The notes below the pieces were generated by a model. It was not told the origin of the DNA and did not search any database. It was given only the letters and a program-made list of their open reading frames with translations. A DNA stretch of 64,000 nucleotides from Pyrenopolyporus hunteri. Its lineage: Eukaryota; Ascomycota; Sordariomycetes; Xylariales; Hypoxylaceae. The DNA is taken from contig CADCXC010000003.1 in assembly GCA_902806595.1 (NCBI GenBank), positions 682,001-746,000 on the forward strand. The letters run 5' to 3'. This document shows, piece by piece, positions 44,442 through 57,881 of the stretch. How positions within the stretch are numbered: the first letter of the stretch is position 1; each line of letters opens with the position of its first letter. Position numbers and translations under genes: made by a program.

Positions 44442-46101
44442 GGTTTATTTTATTTTTATTTTTATTTTCCTTTCTGGGGTCCTTTCGTTTGTTGGCGGGG
44501 ATGTAGGAGGCTGGGGAATGCTGGGCGTTGGGTGCTGGGCCGTGGGCGGACGGGTGTGAGGGTATCTATCGGTTGGTAGAGAGGGGTTTGGATTCGATAT
44601 AGCGACGTGGGTGTAGGGAAGGAGAACGCGAGTGAGCACAGAGACGACGGAACGGTTTCGTCAGGTCTAATCCGATCCGGGTGTCCGCCCTTCCGTTCTA
44701 TTCTGCGCGATAGCCTCCAAGCCGTTCGCTCCCGACTCCCAACAAGTCGCGCTATCGCAAAACGACTCTTAACGCCGCGGCGCTACGTGTCGGGCTATGG
44801 CCTCGAGTAGTTCTTCGAATAATATTTTCGGAATCGCTCCTCGTCGTAAACGTCGTACTTCGCTGACGGTGCTATTGCTATTGGTGTGCTGGGCGGTGGC
44901 GGTGCGGCCTGATTCCACGAGTCGTTGTTGTATTGAGTAGAGTGCCGTGGAGTACCTAAGTATCCCAAGAGGCAGGAGCTTATGTCGCACCACAGGAAAT
45001 AAGGTATCTAAAAAGATCCTGGAAGGAAAAAAAAAAAAATTATGCTGCGGGACCCTGCGGGGCCGGCCTCAGCCCCACTACCTGTGTACCTCGAAATAAT
45101 CATCCGCTATTATTCTCGGCTCCGTGCCCGGAATGCTCGGATACCGGTACCTGTGGCTGGCAGGTGCAGGAGGGCTGTGAAACTATCGAAAATAAAGACG
45201 CCAATATGATATGTGATATCTACAATATCCGGCTGAATATAGACTGGAAAAAGCATCATTTTCTATTTTCTTTTCTTTGGTACCTCGGTAGGTATAAGTA
45301 CTTCGTCGGGGTGGATGTATAACGCACACCACTCCTCATAAAGGGAGGTACTTACGTACCGTACTGTCTGAGAAGGATTTGTGGAGATGTAGCAACGCGA
45401 TGGGGCTCTGTAGGAATAATATAGGTACCTAGGTACCTAGTAATATAGTTGAAGGACCTAGTCCAGATAGGTACCAGACACCCAAGTGCACTTCGTCAAT
45501 ACGGTATTTGTCACTAACATTGAATCAGATATGTCTCTTTTTTATCTTTTTTAATTGTGAATGTTATTTCAATTGTTCTTCTCGAATCCACTAACTCGAG
45601 AAGCCATAAGACACTAGCTTCAATCTTGAGCTGCCTAAGTAGGGCTAGATATTGTACATACAAAACGAATATGATGCAATGATGCCGTGAACGTCCTCGT
45701 GCTAAGCTGGCTCCGGCAGACGTCGCATCCTTTGCTCTTCTTCTATGTGGTCCTGTATTTTGTGCCCCATAACTCCGAGTCAATTTGTCTTCATGCTTTC
45801 CGATGCCCACGAGGTAGGCTAACACACAAAACGCCGCTTAGTATGATGCATATGCGAATGCCCCTTGGGCCGTAGATATAGTAATACAATGCCATTGCAA
45901 TGGCGTTTATGAAGGTGCAATAAAGAAAGGAAGAAAGGAAATTCGTTCATTTAACGTCGCCCCCGGGTATATCTAATGCGATGTGGTTGGTGATGTGAAA
46001 TACCGCCAAAGGTAATAAGCCATATGACACAAGAGGATGATAGGATATATAAAATAAAAATTAGAGAGGGTCGTGCTTCTCGCTCATATAGGGAGCACCC
46101 T
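44442..46101. other. Intergenic region, about 1.66 kb
   Basis: Promoter of the UPF0390 gene plus the 3' side of the CFEM gene. Contains a poly(A) run near 45030, repeated TAGGTACCTAGG at 45423-45440 and AT-rich DNA near 45530. Short open frames appear random. Confidence 0.5.
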
Positions 46102-48458
46102 CTACTGCACGCTGAGGTATAAGTCCTCGCCGTGTCTTGTCGGTGTCAGTTTCGGCTGCCACGTCGGCGTGGCGGGAAGGGAACCAAGCCCAGTGTTGGG
46201 GCTTAATTTATCGCTGTTAGGAGCTATCGCAAGCGTTGCCGCCTTGCCATTACCCAGCCGTTTTGCCAATAGCGAACTAGCCGCTACGTTATCCGGGTTT
46301 GTTCTAGAATGGCTCAAAGGAGAGACTGCGCGCGCTATATGTGGGCGTGGGGCGTCTCCCGAGGCCGACCGCGACGACATGGGGGACGGCGTGAGGTGTC
46401 TATCGATTTGCGGAGGGGGCGGTGATTCGGTGCCGGGTATTTGTGCCGGTGGCGTTTGAAGCCTATCAGGAAACCAAGCCTCGTCGTTGGGTATCCTGGG
46501 TGAAAAGCGCGACAGAGGGCTCTGGATCGGTGGTCGGCTGTCATCGATTCGCGGAGGCTTTGCTAGTTCCGTCTCGCTGTCTACGCTATGCTTCGAATTC
46601 GTTGTCTGGGAGGTTTGCGTGCGCCTAGGCTTTAACGGTTGAGGGTAGGGCGAACCGCTATCTCTAGGAATGAGAGCATGCCCCTTCAGCGTCGGGCTGG
46701 GCTGCCCGGGGGGTGAGCTTGAAAAGGACGTCCTTTTCATCGGATCAATTTGTAGCAACGTCCGATTAGGGCGACCCGGGGGGTTCAGACTCCCCGCCTG
46801 AGAGACTTCGGGAGTAGGAGCACGTGTTGATGATTCTTTAGGTGTCGGCGGGTGTGACAAATGGGTATTATCTAGCTCGAAAGGAACCTCCTCGTCGGAT
46901 GAATTAGTAGAATAACTGTTTATCGTGGTGAAGGATTCGGTGGACACGGCTGTGTCGGATCGGTTGCGTTGAGTGATATTTGCTGTCCGCGACCGAAAGC
47001 TGTTGTTCCGATAAGGGGCGAACCGAGAATTGTGCCGACTGTCTTGCGAATATACGCTCGAGGAGCGGTTGAGCCTTCCTACGGGGTACTCTTGAGACAG
47101 GAACGCAAGCTGCGGTTTCTGGGGCGCGCCGTAGGCAGCTAGGACGGCCGCTTCGATCGTTTCGGTTCGCTCCTCATTCTTCTCAATCGGGGCTTTCGTC
47201 ATCGGCGTATATGTGTCTAGCTCCGCGACCTGCGTGATCTTCGCCGTGTCGGACTCGCGGTGCTTGTTATTCAACACCCAGTTTCCCCACTTATCAGCAA
47301 TATATACCGGCGCCACACCCGTCATGTTTGTTAGGAGGCTAGTCTTAGTACGTTGCGTCCGCGAAGATGACTCGCGCGACAAGTTCTCGGCTGATTTAAA
47401 TAGATCCTTTGGCGGAGGAGCAGGTCGAGGTGGGGGGGTATCGGAGCCTATGGCCGGTTTCGCCGGAAGGAGCCGTGAAAGCGGTCTATGGGCTGGGAGC
47501 TTAGGAGACATTGTTGGAGTTGAATTTAGAGAACGCGGGAGCGCCAGCGACTCCTGACTGGGGGTTGGCGTAAGGAACGGGCTAGGTGAAGGGGCAGGGT
47601 TAGGAGGGATGCGAGGCGGTAGTGGTGAAGCAGGGAACCGTGGCGATGCCAATTGATGTGGTGGCGGCACTTGAATATTCGGCTTACGGTCCGAGAACCT
47701 TCGGAGCTGTGCCGCGAAAAAGTTATTCGATTTAGGCGTCTCGGGCCTGCTTCTCTCACTCATCGGCGGCGGAGTTCCACCTTCGAGCCCTCGGTAGCTT
47801 CCTCCGCCCATACGCCTACGTCTGATGACCAAGGCGACGACTAGGACAATTAAGATGATGGCGAGGATTCCTACAACGATCCCGGCGATCTGCCCCCCGT
47901 TGAGAGATCCCGAAGAGGTGGTAGCCGCCCCATTCGCTGCCGCCGACGTTTGAGTTGAAGTTGGCGAAGGGGGGGCGAGCGACGCCGGGGCCCCGGTTGG
48001 GGAGTTGACGACTGTAGCTGTTAGGACGGCGTGCGTATTCGGCAATGCGTTTGGTATCTTGGAGCACATGAGATAGGCATCGTGCTTCACCGAACCTGAT
48101 ACGGATGTTAGCCTATATACCCGTTGCGTTTGCATTGCTAAAAAGAAGATCGCTAGGCCTTACCGCTGACGTCTTTCCCGCTACATATTCCACGTTCCGC
48201 CTCGGCGCTGATACACTGTAATGCTCCCTCCCCGATCGTGTATCCCGAGGTCGACTTCTCCGAGCACATACATTCTAGCGTCGGGTTCTTCGTGCAGTCC
48301 GTCGAGGCATAGTTTCCTGCTATGAAAGATTGCAGACAGGGCTGAGCACAAGTCGGGACCGCGGCCTTGATGCCTTTATCGAACTCGAGGCCGGAAGCGA
48401 GGCCGGCCGCTATCGTGATCCATATTAAGAGGCAACGAGCCAAAGACTCGAAAGCCAT
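46102..48458 (-). CDS. CFEM-domain single-pass membrane protein with long cytoplasmic tail
   Basis: Exons 48458..48164 and 48095..46102, intron 68 nt (branch GGCTAAC); 762 residues. A signal peptide (about 1-22) is followed by a CFEM domain: eight cysteines beginning PTCAQPC and including ECMC, ALQC, GIC and LMC. The last Cys comes from exon 2, which fixes the acceptor at 48096. Next is a Ser/Thr/Ala-rich linker, a transmembrane helix (about 168-189, IAGIVVGILAIILIVLVVALVI), then RRRR and some 570 residues of disordered Ser/Pro-rich cytoplasm ending in a short conserved-looking HGEDLYLSVQ. CFEM proteins bind haem or act as surface sensors; the layout suggests a sensor. Ligand and partners unknown. 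Confidence 0.88.
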
Positions 48459-49228
48459 GCTACTTGAGGATAACTTCGGGGGCTGTCAGTATACGACTTA
48501 ATCATATAACCGGCCTCCGTTCTGGTTGTGTTATGTGAGCGAGGTACATTGCATCCTTTGATCGTCGGAGGACTACTCTTGAGATCTAGAAGCCTGCCTG
48601 ATTGTAGCGCGGAAGAGCAAAGGGTGAGAAGAGGTCTCGAGGGACCGGTTCTCGAGGCCTTGGGCGGAGATATATGATATCGATCGACTGAGCAAAAACT
48701 AACCTATGAGAGGAGAGAGGACTCAAGAATAGAGGAGCCAGCATCCCAGCATATTAGTCTTGCACAGCCCACGAAGAACCGAATTGAAGGACTTGCGGTT
48801 TAGGAAGGATATAATATCTGAAAAGGGTAGGAAATAGGAGACCGGGGCTCGAAGGATGCTGGAGCCAGCAAAGAGAGGAGGAGCTTGTTACAGAAAATAA
48901 TAAAAAGATATTTTTTTTTTACCTGCTGAGGGGGGCGAGAACAGATTAGATGAATTAAATCAGCATTTTTCTTTTCGGGCTTGTTACATGTACGTATATG
49001 ACATTATGATCCGAAATGGATTCGAATGCGGTATTATTTGTAGCGATGGCGCATGTATGTGTGTAGAGAGGCTGGACACAGATGTGAAAGGAGAGGCATG
49101 GATAGCGCTTAGACATGCCGGATGGGTAGCATTCACGGCGAGCACCCGAGAGAGACACACCTACCCAGGTAAGGTTCGTACGAGAGTGTTACAGCTGTGT
49201 ACCGTCGAGGCGGTCATGGCCGAGCCTT

Positions 49229-49260
49229 GTTGCTTGCTTGCATGCTTGCTTTCTTGCTTG
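49229..49260. repeat. TTGC/CTTG tetranucleotide repeat
   Basis: Imperfect tandem copies of CTTG/TTGC over about 32 bases. Confidence 0.85.
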
Positions 49261-49340
49261 CAGAGTGAGTCTCCATGAGAGGTAGCTGAAGGCACGGTAA
49301 ACATAGAGACGTAGTTTGGTGTGATAGCTTCATCTTCGTA

Positions 49341-49373
49341 CCTAGGTAGGTAGGTAGGTAGGTAAGGTAGGTA
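49341..49373. repeat. TAGG tetranucleotide repeat
   Basis: TAGG units in tandem with one interruption (AAGG), part of the wider TAGGTAGGT motif class scattered through the window. Confidence 0.85.
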
Positions 49374-51011
49374 GAGATAGGAGTGTACCGATGAATCAAT
49401 GACGGTTCAGGATATGCGAGCAGGATCCACTCTACCGAGGAAGCAGAGACAGCAACAATTGTGATTGGGCAATTGTGTGGTTATTCGGACTCCCGAAGAC
49501 GCAGACACGATGAGCTGAACCTGATCTCGATTCAAGATGGACAGGGGTTTTGCGAAGTCAAGATAAATATAGATCCTTTATCCGCAAAATAAACTCTTGG
49601 AGAAGGGGAACCGGGGGGGTGTGCTGAGGACGGGGGATGAGGGGGCAGCCTGGGTCTTGTAGTGCATATAGTAGGGGGTGTGTGCATAAGAGCGGGTTGA
49701 CGCTTGACATCCGCGCGTCTAGCTTGGAGGTTTATTGGGGAAGGAGAAGGCTAATGGCCGGAACGTAGCGCTTATCTGCCAATATATGCATGTAGTGGGA
49801 AGACAGCATGCAGGTATGCAGAGCTTGGGCTACTCTAAGCCCCTGGCCTTGGCCTCCCTGTTGCTGCATAAACATCCCGCTTACGTATACTATGTGCACC
49901 TTCCTGCATCTATAGACATCTGTATGCATCTATCTACATAAGGTAGCACGCATGCAACGTCACCGCCAAGGGTGGATGTGTGTGCCTAGGTGGTAGCCAG
50001 GTTGAAGCAAGTAGGTACTCATGTACTCCGTCCGCCTGCTGACGATTTCCATGATCGATTAACCAATTACGGCTACACTGTGCCTCTTCCGGATAACCTT
50101 ACATAAAACAATTAAAGCTATTCAACGTGCGACTTAGAGATAAGCCGGCTCGTTTCATAATTACTACCAGGAGTCAACTGTCTTCTCCTGCTTCATCGAG
50201 GTGTGATTTACATGCATGCGACTCCGAACATATTTGACTAAGACCGAAGCTTGACGGCTTGACGATGAGAATGTAAGACCCTCGCGGCGAAGCCGTTTAC
50301 GTTTATTGGTAGGCTTACATTTTACACTATTTCATTGTTCTAATCCGATATGATACCTACCTACCTACTTAGATGCCTGGTTCATTTAGGTTATAGGTCA
50401 TTTGAGACTTATACAGATGCGAACGTCTAATATGCTAATAATACCAATATCACCAATATCACCGCTAATATCGCAGACCTCTCGTAATCTCTGACATATC
50501 AGCAAATTTCTGTAATTTTGGCAGCTTCCAAGCAATGCACCTTGCCTGCTCTTCCACTTGGCGCCACGTGCTCCACGTGAGAAGAGCTCAAAAGAATTAT
50601 TTCGATGGAGACGCGCATCCTCCTTTGTTTCGACGATACTATGACTCTCTTATGGCCGTGTTTCGAAACACCATGTCGGCGAAGGCGATGCAGAACGAAT
50701 AGGAAGGTTACATGGAAACAGGATTCTTCTGGCAAACTTCCCATGGAAATCAAATCAACTTTTTCTTTTGTCAGTAGGTAAGTAGGTATCTAGTCGTCTC
50801 TCATTAACTACAATCCTCTTGTAGGATTATTTATTTGAACCTTTTTAGACAAAAGTAAACTCATTGCTGGCGTACTAATAACTTCGCGAGGACCAACGCA
50901 GTCCGTGCCTCCCTAGTCCTGCTATCAAGGCGCCCACATACATTTAAGTATCTTAATGTGTGACGCCAGCCCAAATATATGCGAAGCTAATTCCGACCGA
51001 ACCGTGATTTC

Positions 51012-52564
51012 TCAAGCTGCTCCTCCGCTTGGGACGAAATCCGCCTGGGCTCGGCTGGATTTGATGACCCTCTGGACTAGCTTCTCCGTCTCATCCCAAT
51101 CGTCGGGCTTCAATGCGACCAGGTCGATCTCGAGATCTTGCGCGATGGCCTTGAGCGCGTCGAAGCTCTTCTTATCCGAAATAAAAGTAATACTGACACC
51201 GACGCGGCCGAAACGGCCCGTTCGGCCAATACGGTGGAGGTAGGTCTCCGTGTCGTGCATACTGTCTCCTACCCCTTTCATCGGGATGTCGTAGTTGATG
51301 ACCATGGACACGGTGGACACGTCTATTCCGCGGGCAAGCACGTTGGTAGTAATGAGGACCTTTGATTTCCCGGTCCGGAATTCTTCCAACAAAGCATCTC
51401 TCTCGCTTCCCTCGTAGGCGCCGTGTAGGACAGACACCTTGTGACCGTCGTTTATCATTCTCTGCTGGATTTGCGTCGCGCTTTCTCGTGTCTTGGTGCC
51501 GTTAGCAAGCAGTACACGCCTCGATCAGTTAAGCGCTCAGGTGCCGTACCTTAACGAAGATGATGGACGAGCCAATATTCATCAGACCGTATAGCTTGCA
51601 GAGGATATCATACTTATCCGATTCCGAAGGACAATCCATGTACATCTGCGAGATCCCCTTGACCGTGAGTTCCTGTACCTTTAATTTGATCATATTCGCG
51701 TTAGGCGCAAACGTCATCGCGTATTTCATAACCTTGTCGGGGAAGGTGGCGGAAAATAGAAGGATCTGGATGCTCTTAGGAAGCATGCTGTAAGTGAATG
51801 TCAGTACCGCGATGGTAAGATATGCTTTTCAATCAACGGGGACCATACTTCTTGACTCTAGTGCATTGGTCGCCCAAACCCTGTTGGTCCAGCATGTTGT
51901 CGGCCTCGTCAATGACAAGGACTCGCAGCTGGGACACATCGAACTGACGTCTTCGAATCAGATCCATCACGGTTCCGGGCGTACCCACGACGATGCTCTT
52001 ATCGACGCGTCCCTCGCGAGGAATGGAACCTGGAATAGCCGCCGCTATAGCCAAGTTAGGCAAGAACTGTCCGATATGGCCAATAACCATCTCGATCTGC
52101 CGAGCCAGTTCGCGACTGGGGGCGAGGAGTAGGGCTTGGGGCTGGGTAGGTTTGGTGTGGTCGACGCGAGAAAGAACGGTAGTGACGAAGGCCGCCGTCT
52201 TGCCAGTTCCGGATTGGGATTGGGCGATCATGTTCCGGGGAGGATCGGCGAGCATCAGGGGCAACGCCTTCTCCTGCACCTTGGATGGCTTCTGGAAGCG
52301 CATCGCCGTCAGCCCCTTAAGAACCTCGCTAGGCCTTTTGAGGGATTAGCACCCAGTATCTTTGTCTATTTCCGCCTCGAGCAACACTCACAATCCAAGC
52401 TCCTCAAAGGTGTGAGCAGACCCCAGGGGATTCTCCGTATCCTTCTGAAGATCGCTCAGCTGGACCTCAACATCGTAGCTATTTTCCTGGAGCCTAGACT
52501 CATCTTGCTGAACCGGGTCTTGAGCCTGGGCAGGCTGGGTAATGCGACTAGCGAGATCGGCCAT
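51012..52564 (-). CDS. dbp5: DEAD-box RNA helicase Dbp5 (mRNA export)
   Basis: Exons 52564..52392, 52334..51849, 51787..51550, 51491..51012; introns 57-61 nt; 458 residues. Dbp5 is the ATPase that removes export proteins from mRNA at the cytoplasmic face of the nuclear pore, stimulated by Gle1-InsP6. Motifs in order: FEELGL with MRFQKPSKVQ (Q motif), SQSGTGKTAAF (I), PSRELARQ (Ia), GTPGTVMDL (Ib), VIDEADNML (II), LFSATFPD (III), SIIFVKTRESA (IV), VLITTNVLARGIDV (V), HRIGRTGRFGR (VI). The GVGDSMHDTETYLHRIGR block just before motif VI is characteristic of the Dbp5/DDX19 subgroup. Divergent from the Bzz1 gene. Confidence 0.95.
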
Positions 52565-53688
52565 AGTGGAAGACTTTACGTGACTGATGGCGCGCGCGTG
52601 GAGAGGTATCGATATCTTTCTGTTCTCAGCTGAGGAAAAATGGCGTAAATATATCGCGCGCAAATCGCAGTGATTACACGGAGGGGAGGTCGGAAAGGGA
52701 TGTGTAGAGAGCGGCTATGCTTTGATCGCTTGTTCAGATCAGCGTCAACTTTCATGTGAAGATGGAGGGGCGATTGTTGAAACCAAGGCTCGCGGATGGA
52801 AGCTTAACACATACGACAAAATTCGGAGTCGTTGAGAATTCTTTCTTCGTCCCTCGGTATTATCAAGTACGAAGGAACGGCGGCCCGGAGATGAGATTTA
52901 TGGCATGTAGTCTGCAGAGCATCTGGTGATGATGCAGGTTGTTTCCGCGGTTGTTATTGTGACTCTGAGGATTGGATGGTTGCTTTTTCTAAGCTGCCCG
53001 CCAATAAGTTTTAACGGGTATTTTGGTGGGGCAGCAAACAATTCGTTATTTCAGGTACCTAAGGTAGTGGGGTTAATTGTTCGAGAGGCAAGAGGGGCAA
53101 TTTTAGGATCCCCATCCCCTGAACTGCCAGCTGGAGAGTCTTACATTGCAGGTGCAAAGCAGCTCGGTTTGAATTCGAGGGTATCCTCAGCTTGTATAGA
53201 AAACGTACCCCGCCTATCAATTTACGCCTACGTATACTTTGACCTACTTCTCCGCTGCAAGGCGGGGTTTAGTACGCGTCGACTATGTTAGGTTGTGGGT
53301 ACAATGGGATAACGGAAAGGTAGGTACCGAGCAATCGGGCAATAACTAATGTTCTTAGGTGCACATGTGGTTAGTTATGGTTAGTAGAAAGGCACCTGCC
53401 ACCTGGGTCCAGGTGGGTTTATGCCAAATAGGTACGTATTCGCCCAGCGTCTTCTCGAACTCGGACCTTCGCATCCATCATCTTCAGCCCCCAACACCAG
53501 GATCAACCAGAAAATAAAATACGGTAAAACAAAATAAAAAGGCAACAACAGTTCCTGTTCCCATATCCATGCTATGGCCTCGTTAGACGAGACCTGCGCA
53601 ACAAGTTCATCCTATACATCGACTGCAACTTCTCACGGATATACTGCCTTTGTGACTACATGCTCGAAGTCGTCACCGGTCCTTTGCG
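52565..53688. other. Divergent intergenic region
   Basis: About 1.1 kb separating the Dbp5 (-) and Bzz1 (+) starts, likely containing both promoters. A 121-codon open frame at 52926 has no domain or homologue I recognise and is not called. Confidence 0.5.
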
Positions 53689-56076
53689 ATGGCTGAGGTG
53701 GAAGCGGTGCCGACCTTTGGTACCGAATTAAAGGTGAGTCGGATATTCACCACCACCACCACAACCACCCCAACCACCATCATCACCGCCATGAAGCTTC
53801 TCCCTTTCCCCCCTGCCAGTCTCTAAATTCTGGCTAGTACTAACCATCTTCTCTTGCGATCCGTAGGATGGCTTCAAACCCGCCAGCGCCTGGGTAGCGA
53901 ACGGTATCGCCTGGCTGGACGATATCCAAAGTTTCTACCGAGAACGAAGCGCCATCGAGAAGGAACATAGCGCAAAGCTTAACGCTTTAGCTAAGAAATA
54001 CTTTGAGAAGAAGAATAAGAAGTCCGCTAGTTTAAGCGTCGGCGACACCCCCGCTATGACACCCGGATCCCTTGAGAACGCCTCTCTAACCATATGGACT
54101 ACCCATCTCACGACCCTCGAATCACTAGCCGGCGAGCACGAGAAATATGCCAACGAGCTGGTACAGAAAGTTGCCGACCCGCTGAAGTACTTCGCCGGCA
54201 GGTTTGAAGAGCTGCGCAAACGTCACGTCGAATACGCTACGAAACTGGAAGCAGAGAGGGACTCTTCGTACGCCGACTTACGCAAGATCAAGACAAAGTA
54301 CGATGCCGCCTGCCAGGAGGTTGAGAGCAAGCGGAAAAAGACCGAGTCGTCTTTCGACAAGGCGAAGGCCCAGAGCCACTATCAACAGCAGTTGCACGAG
54401 ATGAACAACGTTAAGAACACGTATCTGATAGCCATCAACGTGACGAACAAGCAGAAGGAGAAGTACTACCACGAATACGTTCCCGAATTGTTAGACAGCC
54501 TACAGGACCTCTCAGAATTCCGGACCACGAAATTAAACACGCTATGGACCACGGCGGCGAACTTGGAAACGGCCATGCTCCGGCAGAGCAACAATCTGGT
54601 CGACCACCTAACTCAGGAGATTACCCGAAACCAGCCACACCTAGATTCCCTCATGTACATTCGACATAATATGGGTTCGTGGCAGGAACCCCCCGATAAG
54701 GTCTTCGAACCTAGCCCTGTTTGGCACGACGACGATCTCATGGTCACCGACGAAGTAGCCAAGGTTTTCTTGCGCAATGTGCTAAATAAATCCAAAGGCC
54801 AGTTAGGAGATCTCCGACGAGAGGTTGACAAAAAGAGGAGGGAAATCGAGGGCGTGAAGCGTACCAAGCAAAGGATACGCGAGGGGACGGAGAACAAGGA
54901 CGAAGTGCTCATCGTATCGCAGATTTTCTCCATGCAGGAGGAATTACACCAAGTGGACCGAAAACGACTAACCGCAGAGGTCGAGACCTCGACTATCACA
55001 TCAGCTGTTGGAGATGTTACTCTAGGAGCCAAAAACCACAACTTTAAATCCCAAACATTTAAAATACCGACGAACTGCGACTTGTGCGGCGAGCGGATAT
55101 GGGGACTATCGGCGAAGGGTTTTGATTGCAGAGATTGCGGCTACACGTGCCACAACAAGTGCGAAATGAAGGTACCGGCTGAATGTCCCGGGGAGCTCTC
55201 CAAAGAAGAACGCAAAAAGTATAAAGCGGAACGGCAAGCGGCAGCAGGGGCTTTATTGAAGCCCGCTTCGGGTCCGCCGGAGCACGTTGCCGAACTCCCC
55301 GCCTTGAGTCGGTCCAATACGATGAACTCCTTAAGCTCTGGCTACGCCGCCAGCGCAAATCGCTCGATAAGCGGCTCGGCTGCAAGTCCTCGCCCTCCTA
55401 CCGACGAAACACCACCCGAACCTTCGGGCCCCCGGCCCCCCGTAAGAAAGAGTCGTCTTGTTGCCCCGCCGCCCGCCGCTTATATTAGCGAGCTCCCTGC
55501 TACTCCCATTCCAAGCAAAGCACACGAACAAAAGGGTAAGATGATCTATGCATTTGAAGCAAATGGAGATGGCGAGATTTCGGTCCCCGAAGGACGGGAA
55601 GTTGTTATCCTTGAGCCTGATGGTAAGTTTCGCGCCCTTGGCTTGTATTTGAATTTCGCTCACATTTCTCAGACGGATCAGGATGGGTGAAAGTCCGTGC
55701 TGGTTATAAGGAGGGGACTGTACCAGCGACCTATCTCGAAATCTTCCCCGAACCTATCGCCCCCCAAGGTACAGGTTCCTCGTTGAATAATCGGCCCGCG
55801 TCAACGTATTCAAATTCGGGGTCCTCTATAGGCACGACCGGGCCAGCCGTCAAAAAGAAAGGACCAGCGGTCGCGCCACGTCGTGGCGCCAAGAAGTTGA
55901 AGTACGTAGTTGCGCTATACGACTACACAGCGCAAAGTGACGCTGAGCACAGTATGACGGAGGGTGAAAGATTCGTGTTGATTAAGGATGACCCAGGAGA
56001 TGGCTGGGCTGAAGTAGAAAAGGGGGGCGCAACGAAGAGCGTCCCGGCGAGCTACATACAGGTAGCTAGAGATTAA
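53689..56076 (+). CDS. bzz1: Bzz1-like F-BAR/C1/SH3 endocytic protein
   Basis: Exons 53689..53733, 53867..55622, 55673..56076; introns 133 and 50 nt; 734 residues. Domain order: F-BAR membrane-bending coiled coil (about 15-330), phorbol-ester-type C1 zinc finger from His406 (H...CDLC...C..C....H..C...C ligands all present), Pro-rich linker, first SH3 (about 580-635, MIYAFEANGDGEISV, split by intron 2) and C-terminal SH3 (about 675-732, VVALYDYTAQSDAE). This is the architecture of yeast Bzz1, which with Las17/WASP promotes Arp2/3 actin polymerisation at endocytic sites. The first exon encodes only 15 residues. Confidence 0.95.
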
Positions 56077-57881
56077 GGGGGCTTATCGCCTCATATAGTA
56101 AAGATACCTTAGGTACCACATAGGCATGCGATTACGTGGAATGACTGAGATGTGGTATCAATTAGAGATCCTTAGGCTACCTGATATATGATGGAATAGC
56201 ATTGGATAGACGGCAAGGCATACCTATTGTACGTTGAAGCCACGTTGATATTCCGTGAGGCCAGAAATATAAACTTCGTCACAGAACCGCCTTTATATTG
56301 TGATTCTTTGATTTGATCTATTCAAGACAATAGCGCTATGACGCCCGCAAGGAGTGTTTAGTTGCGAAATTGCGCTTTCTCGAGCAGCTACTCAACTCGA
56401 TGGTACAACAAATATGAAGAATGTAGATTCGTGACTTCGTATGGTGAATATACTAGATTATTATTGTGCGTATGTTTCTTAATGGATCATGTTCCTACGA
56501 ATACGTTTTCATTTCGGTATCTAACTCTAGATCCCCTCCTTTGACGCGGCATGTCTTGATTTCTACATGATGCCTCTAAGAAGTCATGGCAAGAGAGAAC
56601 GTAAACTCTAGTTGTATTATTTCCCGTCAGCTCTCATAAGTGAAACTATCTGGTAAGAGATATCTACGAAGGGTATTCTGTAACATCATCAATAATTTTA
56701 TACTAAATCATAATGTACTATTTTCGAAACTTTAGTTTTTAGGTGTTTTTCTATGAAGAGCAAGTGTTGAGTCATATTCAGACTCACGCTAACCCGTTAA
56801 ATAGTGATTCTATATTCTATCTTTGTGTATAAATAAAGCTTAGGTTTTTCGAAGAATATCATCGTATTCGCTCCCCTTATGCAGGGCATATTTTGTAATG
56901 TCGTAGCTACATAATATCCACGTCACGGGCTCTGAGCTCATACAGTTTCCTAACCTAGATAGGTACATTCGCTCTTGGGAACTACACTGACAAATACTTC
57001 TAATAGCCTTTTACGACCATTCTCTACAAGGTTTTATTATGAATAGCTAATCGGGTAATGTTGATCCCACACAGGCAGGCGTGAGTCTAGAGACACCCCC
57101 TACTACCCATCGAGGCTTCAATCTTCAAGCGTGTTGCCAAGGTTATTTCGTTACAGGAAATCCTGCGAGTCTTTATGGTGATGTGCTCGAATATCCTCTT
57201 CTACCTAGACTTGGGTCGAGATCCTTACGTTACCGTAGTTTACTCCATGCGTTTAGGTAGTCCTTCGACCGTAATAAAGTGGCATCGAAAAGGGGCCAAT
57301 GCTATTCGGAAGGTTCGCTATGTTTTAAGGTAGCCATCTTCCCTCTATATAGAGCGCACTATGGCTAACTACTTATTCACCCTATCGATGTATTTTACTT
57401 TACGCGCGTGTTTGACCTCCTTGTTTTGGGGTGAGGGGAGTTCTCAACCAACATAGGAATACTTATGGATGTATCGCGTGTTTCTGAACGCGTCTGGATC
57501 GTGATCCTGGTCTTCCTGCTTACCCACCACACGCGGGAGTCATGCAACTCGACCCAGAGCATTCAGTCACGAGCTGTCAGGCTGGTGGTCGCGACAGAAC
57601 ACGTGATGCGTATAATCAGAAGAAGACGTCTGCTATTTCTAGAGACTTCCAACACATTCGACTAATTCACTCTAGATGTTGTTCTATATGGATATCGCTT
57701 TCACGGGTTATATAATGAAAAAAAAGGGGGGGAAGAAGAAAACCTACCAGCTGTCATATTATTCTGTAGATGCGGCATCAGTTGGCGCGTTTTTGAGAAG
57801 TATAAGGGTTATTACATACCTAGGTACATACCTAGGTACCTATCCAACGCTCAATAATGTTCACTGACGTTTAGTGGCTAC

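Larger units (their letters stand above)
48459..51011. other. Long intergenic region, about 2.55 kb
   Basis: No gene recognised. Contains simple-sequence repeats at 49229-49260 and 49341-49373, T/A runs near 48900, and scattered TACCTACC motifs (50352). It should include the CFEM promoter. Confidence 0.5.

Noticed and set aside
48139..48163. 26-nt intron in the CFEM gene ending at the first AG
   Set aside because: Too short for a fungal intron; the next acceptor (48096), with a GCTAAC branch site, gives a normal 68-nt intron and continues the domain.
52926..53291. 121-codon open frame (+) upstream of Bzz1
   Set aside because: Looks hydrophobic at its start but has no family match, lies in a divergent promoter region and lacks a plausible downstream structure.
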